A stretch of 64,000 nt of DNA from Sphingomonas sp. URHD0057. Lineage in GTDB: Bacteria > Pseudomonadota > Alphaproteobacteria > Sphingomonadales > Sphingomonadaceae. The stretch covers positions 291,509-355,508 of the forward strand of contig NZ_JIAU01000006.1 of NCBI RefSeq assembly GCF_000620665.1, written 5' to 3'. Below, in pieces: positions 9,148-25,336 of the stretch. Numbering within the stretch: the first letter of the stretch is position 1; each line of letters starts with the position of its first letter. The notes beneath the pieces were generated by a model. That model had not been told where the DNA came from, did no database searches, and was given only the letters and a program-made list of their open reading frames with translations. Made by a program: the position numbers and the translations under genes.

Positions 9148-9239
9148 CAAGGCCAGATGGCGGAATGATGAACTTCGTTCAACCAAAACGTGAGCATGTT
9201 CCGCTTTCCGCGACGCCCGGGTCGAGGCAGTTCGGAGCG

Positions 9240-9647
9240 ATGCAAATTCAGGGCTACGATCATGTCGGCATCCGTGTCAGCGACCGCCAGCGCGCGCTGG
9301 AGTTTTATGCCAAGCTCGGCTTCACGCTCGACCCCGAGTTCAGCAATGAGCGGGCAGCGGAAATTCTCGCGGCGGATGGAACGCGCATCAACCTCATCTT
9401 CAACGGGGTCGCTCAGTCCATGGCGCACAACGTGTTGCTCGACGAGCCGGTCAAGCTGCCCGGCTACACGCACGCCGCGTTCATCGTCGATCGGCTCGAC
9501 GACCTCCTCGCCTGGGCCGCGCGCGAAGAGGTCGCGGTGACCGAAGGCCCCGTCGATTGGGACCGGCGGATGACCTGCTTCATTCGCGATCCCGACGGAA
9601 ATGTGCTGGAGTTCAACGAGCTGAAGTCGCCCGCGCCACGCCAATGA
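9240..9647 (+). CDS. VOC-superfamily (glyoxalase/bleomycin-resistance fold) protein
   Basis: A 135-residue vicinal-oxygen-chelate protein. It has the paired beta-alpha-beta-beta-beta modules, with YDHVGIRVSDRQRALEFYAKLGF at the first module and the metal-ligand glutamate in the final DPDGNVLEFNEL strand. H8 and the late E are the usual metal ligands. ATG 9240 is preceded by GGAG (9232-9235), whereas a further upstream in-frame ATG (9126) would add an atypical leader, so the shorter start is preferred. The lysE gene follows after 10 bases. Possible roles include glyoxalase-like lyase, dioxygenase or antibiotic binding. Confidence 0.9.
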   Translation: MQIQGYDHVGIRVSDRQRALEFYAKLGFTLDPEFSNERAAEILAADGTRINLIFNGVAQSMAHNVLLDEPVKLPGYTHAAFIVDRLDDLLAWAAREEVAVTEGPVDWDRRMTCFIRDPDGNVLEFNELKSPAPRQ

Positions 9648-9657
9648 AGGGACGCCC

Positions 9658-10275
9658 ATGTCATTGCAGCTGTGGTTCGCTTACGCGCTGATCCTGTTCC
9701 TCTTCTCGATCACTCCCGGTCCGGCGGTGATCCTCGCCTCGAGCCGCGGCGCCGCCCGCGGTTTCGCCAGCGGGATGGCGGTGGTGGTCGGGATCATGCT
9801 CGGCAACATGGTCTATATGGGATTGTCCGCCTTCGGCCTCGGGGCGATCGTGCTCCGCTCCGAGCGGCTGTTCCTGGCGATCAAATATGCCGGCGCCGCG
9901 TACCTGCTGTTCGTCGGCCTGCGGGCGCTGCGCGACGCGTGGCGCAACGCGCCGGACGCGGCCGTGCCGAAGCCCTGGACGCACCCTATCTGGCAGGGCG
10001 TCAGCAACCAGCTCGCGAACCCGAAGGCGATTCTCTATTATTCGGCGATCCTGCCCCAGTTCGTCGATTACCGCTCGGCATCGTTCGTCGGGACGATCCT
10101 GCTGCTTGCGGCCACCGAATGGTTGGTCGAGGTCCCGGTGCTTGCCGCTTATGTCGCGCTGGCGGCGAACGCGAGGCGCATCGCTTTCCGCCGCCCGTCG
10201 CGAATGCCGCAGGTCGCTTCGGGGCTGGCGCTGGTAGGGGTTGGCGCGTCGGTTGCGATCGGCTCCAACCGCTGA
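9658..10275 (+). CDS. LysE-family translocator (amino acid exporter)
   Basis: Inner-membrane exporter of 205 residues with about six hydrophobic segments. The LysE/RhtB signature is clear: TPGPAVILASSRGAARGF in the first loop and NPKAILYY in the middle. Members export lysine, threonine, homoserine or related compounds. The ribosome site AAGGGACG precedes ATG 9658. The gene sits between a VOC protein and a PLP-dependent decarboxylase (next start 21 bases on), so the three may form one unit. The LysR regulator divergent from this unit is a candidate controller, as is common for lysE genes. Confidence 0.92.
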   Translation: MSLQLWFAYALILFLFSITPGPAVILASSRGAARGFASGMAVVVGIMLGNMVYMGLSAFGLGAIVLRSERLFLAIKYAGAAYLLFVGLRALRDAWRNAPDAAVPKPWTHPIWQGVSNQLANPKAILYYSAILPQFVDYRSASFVGTILLLAATEWLVEVPVLAAYVALAANARRIAFRRPSRMPQVASGLALVGVGASVAIGSNR

Positions 10276-10296
10276 ACGCTCTGACCGGGAGGGACG

Positions 10297-11715
10297 ATGG
10301 ATCCGCTGGATGATGAAGTTGGCCCGGCATTGGACCGGGTCCAACGCTACTCGCTCTCCCACCTCGCGGCGCTGGGAGAATCTCGGGCGGCGACGAATCC
10401 ACGGTCCCGGGACCCGCTCGGCCTTCCCGCCGCCGGAACCGGCGCGCTCGCGGCGATCGACGAACTGATCGCGCGGTACGGCGATGAATTCTCGGGGAGC
10501 CCGGGCCCGCGTTACTGGGGCTTCGTCAACGGCGGCGTCACTCCCGCCGCGCTCGCCGGCGACTGGCTCGCCTCGGCGATCGACCAGAATGCGCAGCTCA
10601 ACGGCGACGGCGCGGCGGCGTTCATCGAATATGAAACGCTCGGCATGTTGCGCACGCTGTTCGGCCTGCCCGAAACATTCCACGGCGTGTTCGTCACCGG
10701 CGGGACGATGGCGAACCATGTCGGGCTCGGGATCGCACTGCAGCGCCTCGGCGCGAGGCGTGGCATCGATGCCAGCCAGCATGGCGTCGCTGCGCTGGGT
10801 GAGGTGCGGATCGTTACCGGCGAGAGTCATTCGAGCATCGCCAAATCGGCCGCCATGCTCGGGCTTGGACGCGACGCGGTTACGCAAGTGCCGCGTCTCG
10901 ACGGGCGCGAGGCGGTCGATCCGCGCGCCATGGCCGAGGTCCTGCAGGCCCATCGGGATGCCGCGCTGATCATCGTTGCCAATGCCGGCACCGTCCTGAC
11001 CGGGGATTTCGACGACATCGGCGCGCTGGCCGACCTCGCCGAGCGGTTCGGCGCGCATCTCCACGTCGACGGCGCGTTCGGCGCCTTCGCGGCTTGCTCG
11101 CCGGCGCATCGGCACCTCGTCGAGGGGATGGAGCGCGGCGACACGGTCGCCTCGGACGGACACAAGTTCCTGAACGTGCCGTTCGACAGCGGCTTCGTCT
11201 TCGCCCGTGCGCTCGAGCCGCAGATCGAGATGTTCAAGAATGTCTCGAGCTATCAGGCGCCGCCACGCCTCGACCCGCAGCATCTGATCCACCTGAGCCC
11301 GCAGAATTCGCGCCGGCTACGCGCCCTTCCCGCCTGGATCAGTCTGCGCGCCTATGGCGCCGGCGGATATCGCGCGATCGTCGAGCGCTGCTGCGGCCTT
11401 GCCGCGGCGCTGGGCGAGCGGATTGCGGCGGCCGACGGGTTCCGCCTGCTTGCGCCGGTGCGCTACAACGTCGTCGCTTTCCAGCTCGTTCGGCCAGATG
11501 GCGAAGGAGCAAGCGCGGACGAGACCGGTGCATTTCTCGACCGGATCCGCGACGACGGGCGCGTGTTCGTCACGCCCGGCAACCTTCGCGGCACGCCCTG
11601 CGTCCGCCTGGCGATGGTCAATTGGAGCACGACCGACCGCGACATCGATATCGCCATGTCGGCCTTCGAAGATTGCTGGGCGCGTCAGGACGCCGGAAGC
11701 TCGGTGAAGACATAG
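10297..11715 (+). CDS. group II PLP-dependent decarboxylase family protein
   Basis: A 472-residue fold-type I PLP enzyme related to aromatic-amino-acid, glutamate and diaminobutyrate decarboxylases. Hallmarks are the FVTGGTMANH cofactor-phosphate loop (about 133-141), the PLP-pairing aspartate D258 in HVDGA, and the Schiff-base lysine K290 in SDGHKFLN. A GGGAGGGACG ribosome site precedes ATG 10297. It follows lysE by 21 bases. The 3' end overlaps the convergent serine-hydrolase gene by 31 bases. The substrate is not predictable by eye; an aromatic or aliphatic L-amino acid is likely. Confidence 0.88.
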   Translation: MDPLDDEVGPALDRVQRYSLSHLAALGESRAATNPRSRDPLGLPAAGTGALAAIDELIARYGDEFSGSPGPRYWGFVNGGVTPAALAGDWLASAIDQNAQLNGDGAAAFIEYETLGMLRTLFGLPETFHGVFVTGGTMANHVGLGIALQRLGARRGIDASQHGVAALGEVRIVTGESHSSIAKSAAMLGLGRDAVTQVPRLDGREAVDPRAMAEVLQAHRDAALIIVANAGTVLTGDFDDIGALADLAERFGAHLHVDGAFGAFAACSPAHRHLVEGMERGDTVASDGHKFLNVPFDSGFVFARALEPQIEMFKNVSSYQAPPRLDPQHLIHLSPQNSRRLRALPAWISLRAYGAGGYRAIVERCCGLAAALGERIAAADGFRLLAPVRYNVVAFQLVRPDGEGASADETGAFLDRIRDDGRVFVTPGNLRGTPCVRLAMVNWSTTDRDIDIAMSAFEDCWARQDAGSSVKT

Positions 11716-13661
11716 ACATGCTGCCCATCGCGCGTCGTTAAAGTGCGCTTGCCCGCCGCATCCTTGCCGACCACGAAGTCGAGGTCCTGGAAGCCCGGCT
11801 CGATCGTCACCAGGGATTCGGTCTTGTCGTCATTGTGGCGAACAGCGACGTCGCCCGACCAGGCCGGCGCGATCAGCCGCACCGCGTCGCCTTTCCGCGT
11901 CACGGTGAGCGTGCCGAGGTCGGCGTTGCGGTAGGATTGGGCAAGACCCGACGCGATCGGCGCCGGGACCGGATTGACGAGCTTGCTTCGCCATTGCGCT
12001 TCTTCGGCGTCGGTGCGCTTCACCTGAGCGTCGACGTCCGCGACGGCTTCGGGCTTGCCGTCGTAGAGCAATTCCAGAAGGCGGCGCATGAACGGCCGCC
12101 GCATCGCCGGCCCATTGTCCGCATTGGTGAGCAGAACCGCGCCGACCTGCGCCGAAGGAATGGCGTACATGTCGCTGTGGTAGCCCTCGAGGTCACCGCC
12201 GTGATGGATCACCGGCACGCCCCACGTCGAATCCTCCATCAGCCCCATGCCGTAATATTGGTCCTCACCGATCGGCACCGTGCGTTCGCGACGGGCGAGG
12301 AGGTTGGCCGGCGACATCATCGCTTTGCCATTGGCAAGCCTGCCCTCGCTCAACTCGTTCTCGATGTAGAGGATCATGTCATGCGGGCTCGACCATGCGC
12401 CCCCGGCCGGACGGAACGGCAGGAACGCATAGTTCACGTCTTGTGAGGTGACCGCGACATTGCCGTGAACGTCATTGCTGTGCGGGCTCGCGTGATCGCC
12501 TTTCTGCCCCTCCTCCATCGACAGCGTCGTGTCGTGCATGCCGAGGGGGTCGAAGATCACTTCCTGCATGGATTGATCGAACGCGCGACCAAGCTCCAGG
12601 TCAGGGTGGAGGAGATGCGCACCAATGTAGCCGGCCGCCGACGCCATCAGATTGTTGTACTGGAACGTCTCGCCGAAGCCGCTGGTCGGCTCGGTCCCGG
12701 CCAGGATCTTGAACGTCTCCGACGCCGGCGTGTTGCGGGTGGTGTTGAACACCATCTCAAAATCCTTGCGCGGCAATCCGGTGCACGCGCAGACCAGGTG
12801 CTTGATGAGGACGCTGCGCGTCGTCTGGTCGCTGCCAAGCCGGAATTGCGGGTAAACCTGGATCACCGGCTCGTCCCAGCGAAGTTTGCCCTCGTCGACT
12901 AGCTTCGCGAGCAGGAGCGTTGCCATGCTCTTGGTGTTCGATGCGATCATGAACTTCGTATGCGCATCGATCGGCTCGGGCTTGCCGATCTCGCGGACGC
13001 CGACCCCGCCTTCGTAAACGATTTTGCCGTGATCGATCAGCGCCAGGCCGACGCCGGGCACTTTAAGGCCAGTCGCCGCGGACCGGACAAAGTCGATCAA
13101 CTGGGCAACGCGCGCCTCGTCGAGCGGATGCGCCGTGCGGCCGGTGAACATCTCCCTCTGGTACCCGGCTGGACGCATGCTCTGGAGCACGAGGTTGACC
13201 GCCGCCGCACGCTTCTCGGACGTTGCCTCGCTGCCGTCGATGATCGCCACCGTCCACGACTTGCCGAAGCGCCGGGCAACGCTCGAGATCGCCAGATGCT
13301 CGTTGGGAGACGTTTCATAGTCGATGACGGTCGATTGTTCCCAACCGTTGCGGCCAGGCCGCTCGGTCGCCAGCTTGAAGGGATGAATGCCCTGCGGCCT
13401 ATAGGCCTTCCAGGCCGCGTCAGCGGCCGCCTTTCCATCGGCCGCGGGGCCGACCTCGACGAGGGCGATCGCGAAGTTGCTTTCGGGCGCCGTCAAAACG
13501 GTCACGTCCCCCGAGGGATGCGCCTGTTGCCACGCCGGCGGCATCGTGAAGGTCGTCTTCGGGGCCGGAGCTGCCGCCACCGGCGGCTCAGTGGCAAATG
13601 ATGGCGACAGCGGGACCAAGGCAAAGGCGCAGGACGCGAGAAATAGACCGGCTGCTTTCAT
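11685..13661 (-). CDS. exported serine hydrolase, beta-lactamase/PBP (class C-like) family
   Basis: A 658-residue periplasmic protein with a signal peptide (about 1-23), an N-terminal domain of unknown type (about 35-180), a beta-lactamase/DD-peptidase-like domain and a C-terminal extension. The active-site motif SxxK reads S241-N-T-K244, the YxN motif is Y335-N-N337, and an HHGGDLEGY segment occupies the place of the KTG-like third motif. Such proteins act as esterases, peptidases or wall enzymes rather than resistance factors. ATG 13661 has a GGGGG ribosome site. The 3' end overlaps the convergent decarboxylase gene. Confidence 0.9.
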   Translation of the reverse strand: MKAAGLFLASCAFALVPLSPSFATEPPVAAAPAPKTTFTMPPAWQQAHPSGDVTVLTAPESNFAIALVEVGPAADGKAAADAAWKAYRPQGIHPFKLATERPGRNGWEQSTVIDYETSPNEHLAISSVARRFGKSWTVAIIDGSEATSEKRAAAVNLVLQSMRPAGYQREMFTGRTAHPLDEARVAQLIDFVRSAATGLKVPGVGLALIDHGKIVYEGGVGVREIGKPEPIDAHTKFMIASNTKSMATLLLAKLVDEGKLRWDEPVIQVYPQFRLGSDQTTRSVLIKHLVCACTGLPRKDFEMVFNTTRNTPASETFKILAGTEPTSGFGETFQYNNLMASAAGYIGAHLLHPDLELGRAFDQSMQEVIFDPLGMHDTTLSMEEGQKGDHASPHSNDVHGNVAVTSQDVNYAFLPFRPAGGAWSSPHDMILYIENELSEGRLANGKAMMSPANLLARRERTVPIGEDQYYGMGLMEDSTWGVPVIHHGGDLEGYHSDMYAIPSAQVGAVLLTNADNGPAMRRPFMRRLLELLYDGKPEAVADVDAQVKRTDAEEAQWRSKLVNPVPAPIASGLAQSYRNADLGTLTVTRKGDAVRLIAPAWSGDVAVRHNDDKTESLVTIEPGFQDLDFVVGKDAAGKRTLTTRDGQHVYVFTELPAS

Positions 13662-13802
13662 GACGAATCGCCCCCAAGTGGCGAGAAGGCTGCGGCATTT
13701 CCCAAGCAACCGCAACTGGTTCTGCTCGCCCGGATGTTCGCAGCGCTTGAGGATTTCGCGATGCGAGCTAGGTTCGACGTCGGGGTTGATAGGGGACTTT
13801 CG

Positions 13803-14336
13803 ATGAACCAGGCGACTTTGCGCTACGGCATCCCGTTGGTGGTGCTGGCGACGCTGGCAGCGCTGCTGGTGGCAATGCACAGCGCGAGCCAGATGTTGCT
13901 GACGCCTCCGTCCGGCGGATTCATCGGGATCACGATGCTGATCTGTGCCGCAATTGCCTTTTACGCGGCGTATATGCTGGCAGGTGACTTGCCGTCCCGC
14001 CTCGCTCGCCGGCTGATCGTGATCGGGGTCATGGCCTTTGCGTTCTACGCGGGAGGAGAGACGTCTCGCGGTCTCTACGCGATCAACGCCTTCGGAAATG
14101 GGCCGGCAACGGTCGCCAAAGAGCCGTGGATGACCATCAATGGCCACGGCAGCTCCATCACCCTGACGAACGCCGCTCGTCGCAAGTCGATTACGCTTCC
14201 GGCAACGGCCGACGCGGCGCTCGCCGCAAGGCCAGGGAATTGCGTGAACGTGGAGGTCGAACGTTCGGCCTCTGGCGCTGAACGGATCGCCAAGTCCCGG
14301 GGCGCCATCCAGGCGACTGACATTTCGGTCTGCTGA
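13803..14336 (+). CDS. hypothetical membrane protein
   Basis: A 177-residue protein that I do not recognise. Three hydrophobic segments are visible (about residues 9-28, 40-62 and 70-88), followed by a soluble tail of about 85 residues containing two cysteines (in PGNCVNVEVE and at the extreme C-terminus, ISVC), which could form a disulfide if the tail is periplasmic. ATG 13803 is chosen over an in-frame ATG at 13734 because it has an AGGGGAC ribosome site. It lies directly upstream of the rpoB promoter region and divergent from the serine hydrolase. Confidence 0.75.
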   Translation: MNQATLRYGIPLVVLATLAALLVAMHSASQMLLTPPSGGFIGITMLICAAIAFYAAYMLAGDLPSRLARRLIVIGVMAFAFYAGGETSRGLYAINAFGNGPATVAKEPWMTINGHGSSITLTNAARRKSITLPATADAALAARPGNCVNVEVERSASGAERIAKSRGAIQATDISVC

Positions 14337-14341
14337 TCCTC

Positions 14342-14369
14342 TTGCAAGGCCGGCAATAACCACTATATC
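14342..14369 (+). promoter_or_regulatory. candidate promoter of rpoBC
   Basis: TTGCAA (14342-14347) and TATATC (14364-14369) are spaced by 16 bases and point towards rpoB. This would give a leader of about 205 nt that includes GC-rich inverted segments. A dedicated promoter is expected because rpoB is separated from rplJL by a terminator and 11 kb. The assignment is by consensus similarity only. Confidence 0.5.
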
Positions 14370-14581
14370 GGCCCAATCCAACAAATAGACGGCTCCGCCG
14401 CACGGTGACGTGCGCGCCGGGGCTTTTCCCGTCCTCTCCGGGACAGGGCCCGAACCGGCGCACGGGCTCCACGCATTGGAGAGGAAAATCGGGAGGCAGC
14501 GCTCCACGACAACTCTCGGCCGTGGCCGAGGACCATTTGCGGGGCGCCACAGGTGCGTCCCCGCGCAGCGCAGGGAACACC

Positions 14582-18751
<4,170 letters not shown>

Positions 18752-18768
18752 TACAAGGATCAACCCAA

Positions 18769-18790
18769 CCCCTCCCCCAAGCGGGAGGGG
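18769..18790. repeat. 8-bp inverted repeat between rpoB and rpoC
   Basis: CCCCTCCC (18769-18776) pairs perfectly with GGGAGGGG (18783-18790) around a 6-base loop in the rpoB-rpoC gap. No T-tract follows, and the rpoC ribosome site (CAGGAG) comes 2 bases after the stem. It is therefore more likely an mRNA stability or processing element, or a small dispersed repeat, than a terminator. Confidence 0.7.
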
Positions 18791-18803
18791 TCAGGAGCTA
18801 AAA

Positions 18804-23078
<4,275 letters not shown>

Positions 23079-23101
23079 TTCCGGCAGAGAGCGCAAACAA
23101 A

Positions 23102-23136
23102 AACCCCGCCGGAGCGATCCGGCGGGGTTCTTTTTT
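23102..23136 (+). terminator. rho-independent terminator of rpoBC
   Basis: A perfect 12-bp stem (AACCCCGCCGGA 23102-23113 with TCCGGCGGGGTT 23118-23129, tetraloop GCGA) is followed by C and six T. A run of A on the other side (23096-23103) may let it also end the convergent entericidin-like transcript. Confidence 0.93.
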
Positions 23137-23151
23137 GGCTAGACTAGCGGA

Positions 23152-23292
23152 TCAGCAGCGGCCGCCGTGCATCGCATTTTCCGTGCAGGTCGCGGCCGAA
23201 TTGACGTCACTCGCCGCGCCGCGGACGGTGTTACAGGCGGCGATCCCGAGAGAGCCGCCAATCAAGAGCACCGTCACCAACTTCCGAACCAT
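23152..23292 (-). CDS. entericidin A/B-like small lipoprotein (copy 1)
   Basis: A 46-residue lipoprotein precursor. It has a charged start (MVRKL), a hydrophobic core and the lipobox GIAAC with the lipidated cysteine at C20. The mature part is NTVRGAASDVNSAATC and ends in HGGRC. This CNTVRGAxxDV pattern is the entericidin signature; in E. coli entericidins A and B form a small membrane-lipoprotein antidote/toxin pair. The start ATG 23292 has a GGAGGAAC ribosome site, but that site and the ATG lie within a 13-bp perfect stem (23289-23328). A paralogue lies 62 bases upstream. The family call is firm; toxin or antidote activity is inference. Confidence 0.88.
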   Translation of the reverse strand: MVRKLVTVLLIGGSLGIAACNTVRGAASDVNSAATCTENAMHGGRC

Positions 23293-23328
23293 GATCGTTC
23301 CTCCATTCTGGATACGGAACGATCATGG
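23289..23328 (-). promoter_or_regulatory. hairpin over the start codon of entericidin-like copy 1
   Basis: In the minus-strand transcript, CCATGATCGTTCC (23328-23316) pairs perfectly with GGAACGATCATGG (23301-23289) around a 14-base loop. The 3' arm contains the second half of the ribosome site and the ATG. The structure would block initiation unless melted or bound by a factor. It could alternatively be a DNA operator. The second copy of the gene has no such element. Confidence 0.7.
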
Positions 23329-23354
23329 CTAGCGGAAGCATTTTGTCTAGCGGC

Positions 23355-23498
23355 TTAACAGCTCTTGGTGCCGTTGATCGCGTTTTCGGTGCAATTCGCG
23401 ACCGAGTTGACATCGCGAGCCGCGCCGCGAACGGTGTTGCACGCCGCCATCGCGAGCGCGGCGCCAATCAGGCCGACAGTCAGAACCTTCTGGAACAT
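23355..23498 (-). CDS. entericidin A/B-like small lipoprotein (copy 2)
   Basis: A 47-residue lipoprotein precursor closely related to the neighbouring copy. It begins MFQKVLTVGLIG, has the lipobox AMAAC with C20 as the lipidation site, and continues NTVRGAARDVNSVANC to a C-terminal NGTKSC. Both copies share three cysteines and the CNTVRGA core, so they are tandem paralogues. The ribosome site AAGGAGAACA precedes ATG 23498. Transcription is towards copy 1 and the rpoC terminator. By analogy to ecnA/ecnB the pair might work together in envelope stress or cell lysis; this is inference from the family. Confidence 0.88.
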   Translation of the reverse strand: MFQKVLTVGLIGAALAMAACNTVRGAARDVNSVANCTENAINGTKSC

Positions 23499-23596
23499 TG
23501 TTGTTCTCCTTTACGTGACGGCTGAAACTAACGCGGACGCACAGGAACGGGTCCATTCCGCCAGCGTTATTTTGTCCTCGCGCGATGGAGTGTGTG

Positions 23597-24007
23597 ATGC
23601 GCAAGGCGATCCTGTCACTGCTGTTGCTGCTTCCGGCCTGTGCAACCAGCACGACCGGAGTCCATCCGCTGCGCCCCCTCGAAATCCCCACCGCGCCTTA
23701 TCAGGCATTCGTCACGGCGGCACTGCCGGGAAGCTTGCTGTACGAAGGCAATTGCCTGCTGTTCCGGGACGAAGCGACCAAGTCCTATCTGATGCCGGTA
23801 TGGCCGATCGGGAGCAGCTTCAACGGGACCGCCATCCTCGTTCACCAGCCCGGCAAGACCGATCAGCGGATCATGATCGCCGAGGAATTCCTGATGGAAG
23901 GTCAGCCGCTGCAATGGTCGGCGCTCAGCGGGGCGGCTTATGCGCCGTTCCTCCAGCAATGCGGGGTGCAGCCCTTTTTCGTGAGCTCGGTGCGCCCGGC
24001 GAACTGA
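23597..24007 (+). CDS. hypothetical lipoprotein
   Basis: A 136-residue protein with a lipoprotein signal (MRKAILSLLLLLPAC, lipidation at C15). The mature part has a beta-rich look (LLYEGNCLLFRDE, SYLMPVWPIGSSFNGTAILVHQPGK) and two further cysteines. I do not recognise the family. ATG 23597 is preferred to ATG 23585 because it starts directly at the signal peptide, with GGAG 6 bases ahead. It is divergent from the entericidin-like genes, and its stop codon almost touches the stop of the convergent thyA. Confidence 0.75.
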   Translation: MRKAILSLLLLLPACATSTTGVHPLRPLEIPTAPYQAFVTAALPGSLLYEGNCLLFRDEATKSYLMPVWPIGSSFNGTAILVHQPGKTDQRIMIAEEFLMEGQPLQWSALSGAAYAPFLQQCGVQPFFVSSVRPAN

Positions 24008-24008
24008 G

Positions 24009-24803
24009 CTACACCGCGACCGGGGCCGCGATGTGCGGATGCGGGTCGTAGTTTTCGACGACGAAATCCTCAGCCTCGTAATCGAACAGGCCCTGCCCGC
24101 GGTCCTTGATCACCAGGCGCGGCAGCGGGCGGAACTCGCGGGTTAGTTGCAAGCGCGCCTGCTCGAGATGGTTCGAGTAGAGGTGGCAATCGCCGCCGGT
24201 CCACACGAACACGCCGGGCTCGAGCCCGCATTCGCGGGCCAGCATGTGCGTCAGCAGCGCATATGAGGCGATATTGAAGGGCACGCCCAGGAACAGGTCG
24301 GCGCTGCGCTGGTAGAGCTGGAGATTGAGCCGGCCGGCGGCGACTTGCGTCTGGAACAGACAATGGCACGGAGCGAGTGCCATCCGGGCGATTTCGCCGG
24401 GGTTCCAGGCGGTGACGATCTGGCGCCGCGAATAGGGATCGCGCTTGATCAGCTGGACCAGGTTGGCGATCTGGTCGACGTGGTGCCCATCTCCCGTCTC
24501 CCAGTCGCGCCATTGCTTGCCGTAGACCGGTCCGAGATCCCCATTCTCGTCCGCCCATTCGTCCCAGATGCGAACATTGCGGTCCTTGAGCCAGGCGATG
24601 TTCGTGTCGCCGCGCAGGAACCACAACAGCTCGACGATGATCGAACGCAGATGCAGCTTCTTGGTCGTGAGCAGAGGGAAGCCGTCGGCGAGGTCAAACC
24701 GCATTTGCGCGCCGAACCATGACAAGGTGCCCGTTCCGGTGCGGTCCTCCTGCGCAATCCCTTGGTCGAGGATCCGCTGCATCAGCTCGAGATATTGGCG
24801 CAT
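24009..24803 (-). CDS. thyA: thymidylate synthase
   Basis: Converts dUMP to dTMP using methylene-tetrahydrofolate. The 264-residue product matches the classical ThyA length. The nucleophile is C146 in APCHCLFQ, and the arginine pair of [15 protein letters not shown] binds the dUMP phosphate. The [15 protein letters not shown] and GDCHLYSNH segments form the nucleotide and folate pocket. ATG 24803 gives the standard [15 protein letters not shown] start; the ribosome site is weak. The usual partner folA does not follow in this window. The neighbouring divergent gene encodes a RadC-like domain. Confidence 0.98.
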   Translation of the reverse strand: MRQYLELMQRILDQGIAQEDRTGTGTLSWFGAQMRFDLADGFPLLTTKKLHLRSIIVELLWFLRGDTNIAWLKDRNVRIWDEWADENGDLGPVYGKQWRDWETGDGHHVDQIANLVQLIKRDPYSRRQIVTAWNPGEIARMALAPCHCLFQTQVAAGRLNLQLYQRSADLFLGVPFNIASYALLTHMLARECGLEPGVFVWTGGDCHLYSNHLEQARLQLTREFRPLPRLVIKDRGQGLFDYEAEDFVVENYDPHPHIAAPVAV

Positions 24804-24931
24804 CGCGAGGACACACTAGTCAGACCCAATTCGGAGTAAAAGGGCCGCAGTTGCTCCGTTTCGGAGAAAGTTCGGTTCAATATCGATGCGGTTCAAGTGG
24901 CGGGACGCGCTCCGCGCCCTAGGGTCCAGGC

Positions 24932-25336
24932 ATGCGTTATCAGCGTGCCGAAACCCCGCTGAAGCTCGACGGCCTGGCCGCGGCGCAGTCCTTCTTCGCC
25001 GGCTGCCTCGCCCAGGGCGATCCCGCACGGGAGGAATTGTGGGTCGCGCATACCGACGAGCGCGCCCGATGCATCCACGTTTCGCGCCATCAAGGCGATG
25101 AGTCCGGGGGCAGCTTCCCGCTCAAAGCCATTATCGCCGACGCCGTAACGCACGGCAGCTCCGGCATCGTGCTGGCGCACAATCATCCGAGCGGGGACGC
25201 GCGGCCGAGCGATTCCGACTGCCGGGTCACGCGCCGCCTCGCGATCGCGGCCGAAGCCCTCGACTGTGCGATCCTCGATCATCTGGTATTCGCCGGCGAT
25301 CAGTACACCAGCTTCCGCGAAATGGGCCTGCTCTAG
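24932..25336 (+). CDS. stand-alone RadC-like JAB/MPN+ domain protein
   Basis: A 134-residue protein made almost entirely of the JAB (MPN+) metalloprotease-like domain found at the C-terminus of RadC. The zinc motif reads HNHPSGDARPSDSD, supplying two His and the Asp ligand, with an upstream glutamate position in DAVTHGSSG less clear. The N-terminal helix-hairpin-helix part of RadC is absent, and the ORF starts with only about 25 residues before the fold. The molecular role of RadC-type JAB proteins is unsettled. Its stop overlaps the end of the convergent methyltransferase gene by 4 bases. Confidence 0.85.
   Translation: MRYQRAETPLKLDGLAAAQSFFAGCLAQGDPAREELWVAHTDERARCIHVSRHQGDESGGSFPLKAIIADAVTHGSSGIVLAHNHPSGDARPSDSDCRVTRRLAIAAEALDCAILDHLVFAGDQYTSFREMGLL

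Noticed and set aside
18769..18790. rpoB-rpoC hairpin as a rho-independent terminator
   Set aside because: No T-tract follows, and rpoC must be expressed with rpoB.
23231..23467. 78-codon minus-strand frame starting inside the entericidin hairpin region
   Set aside because: It overlaps both entericidin-like genes in another frame, has Arg/Ala-rich shadow composition, and lacks a ribosome site of its own.
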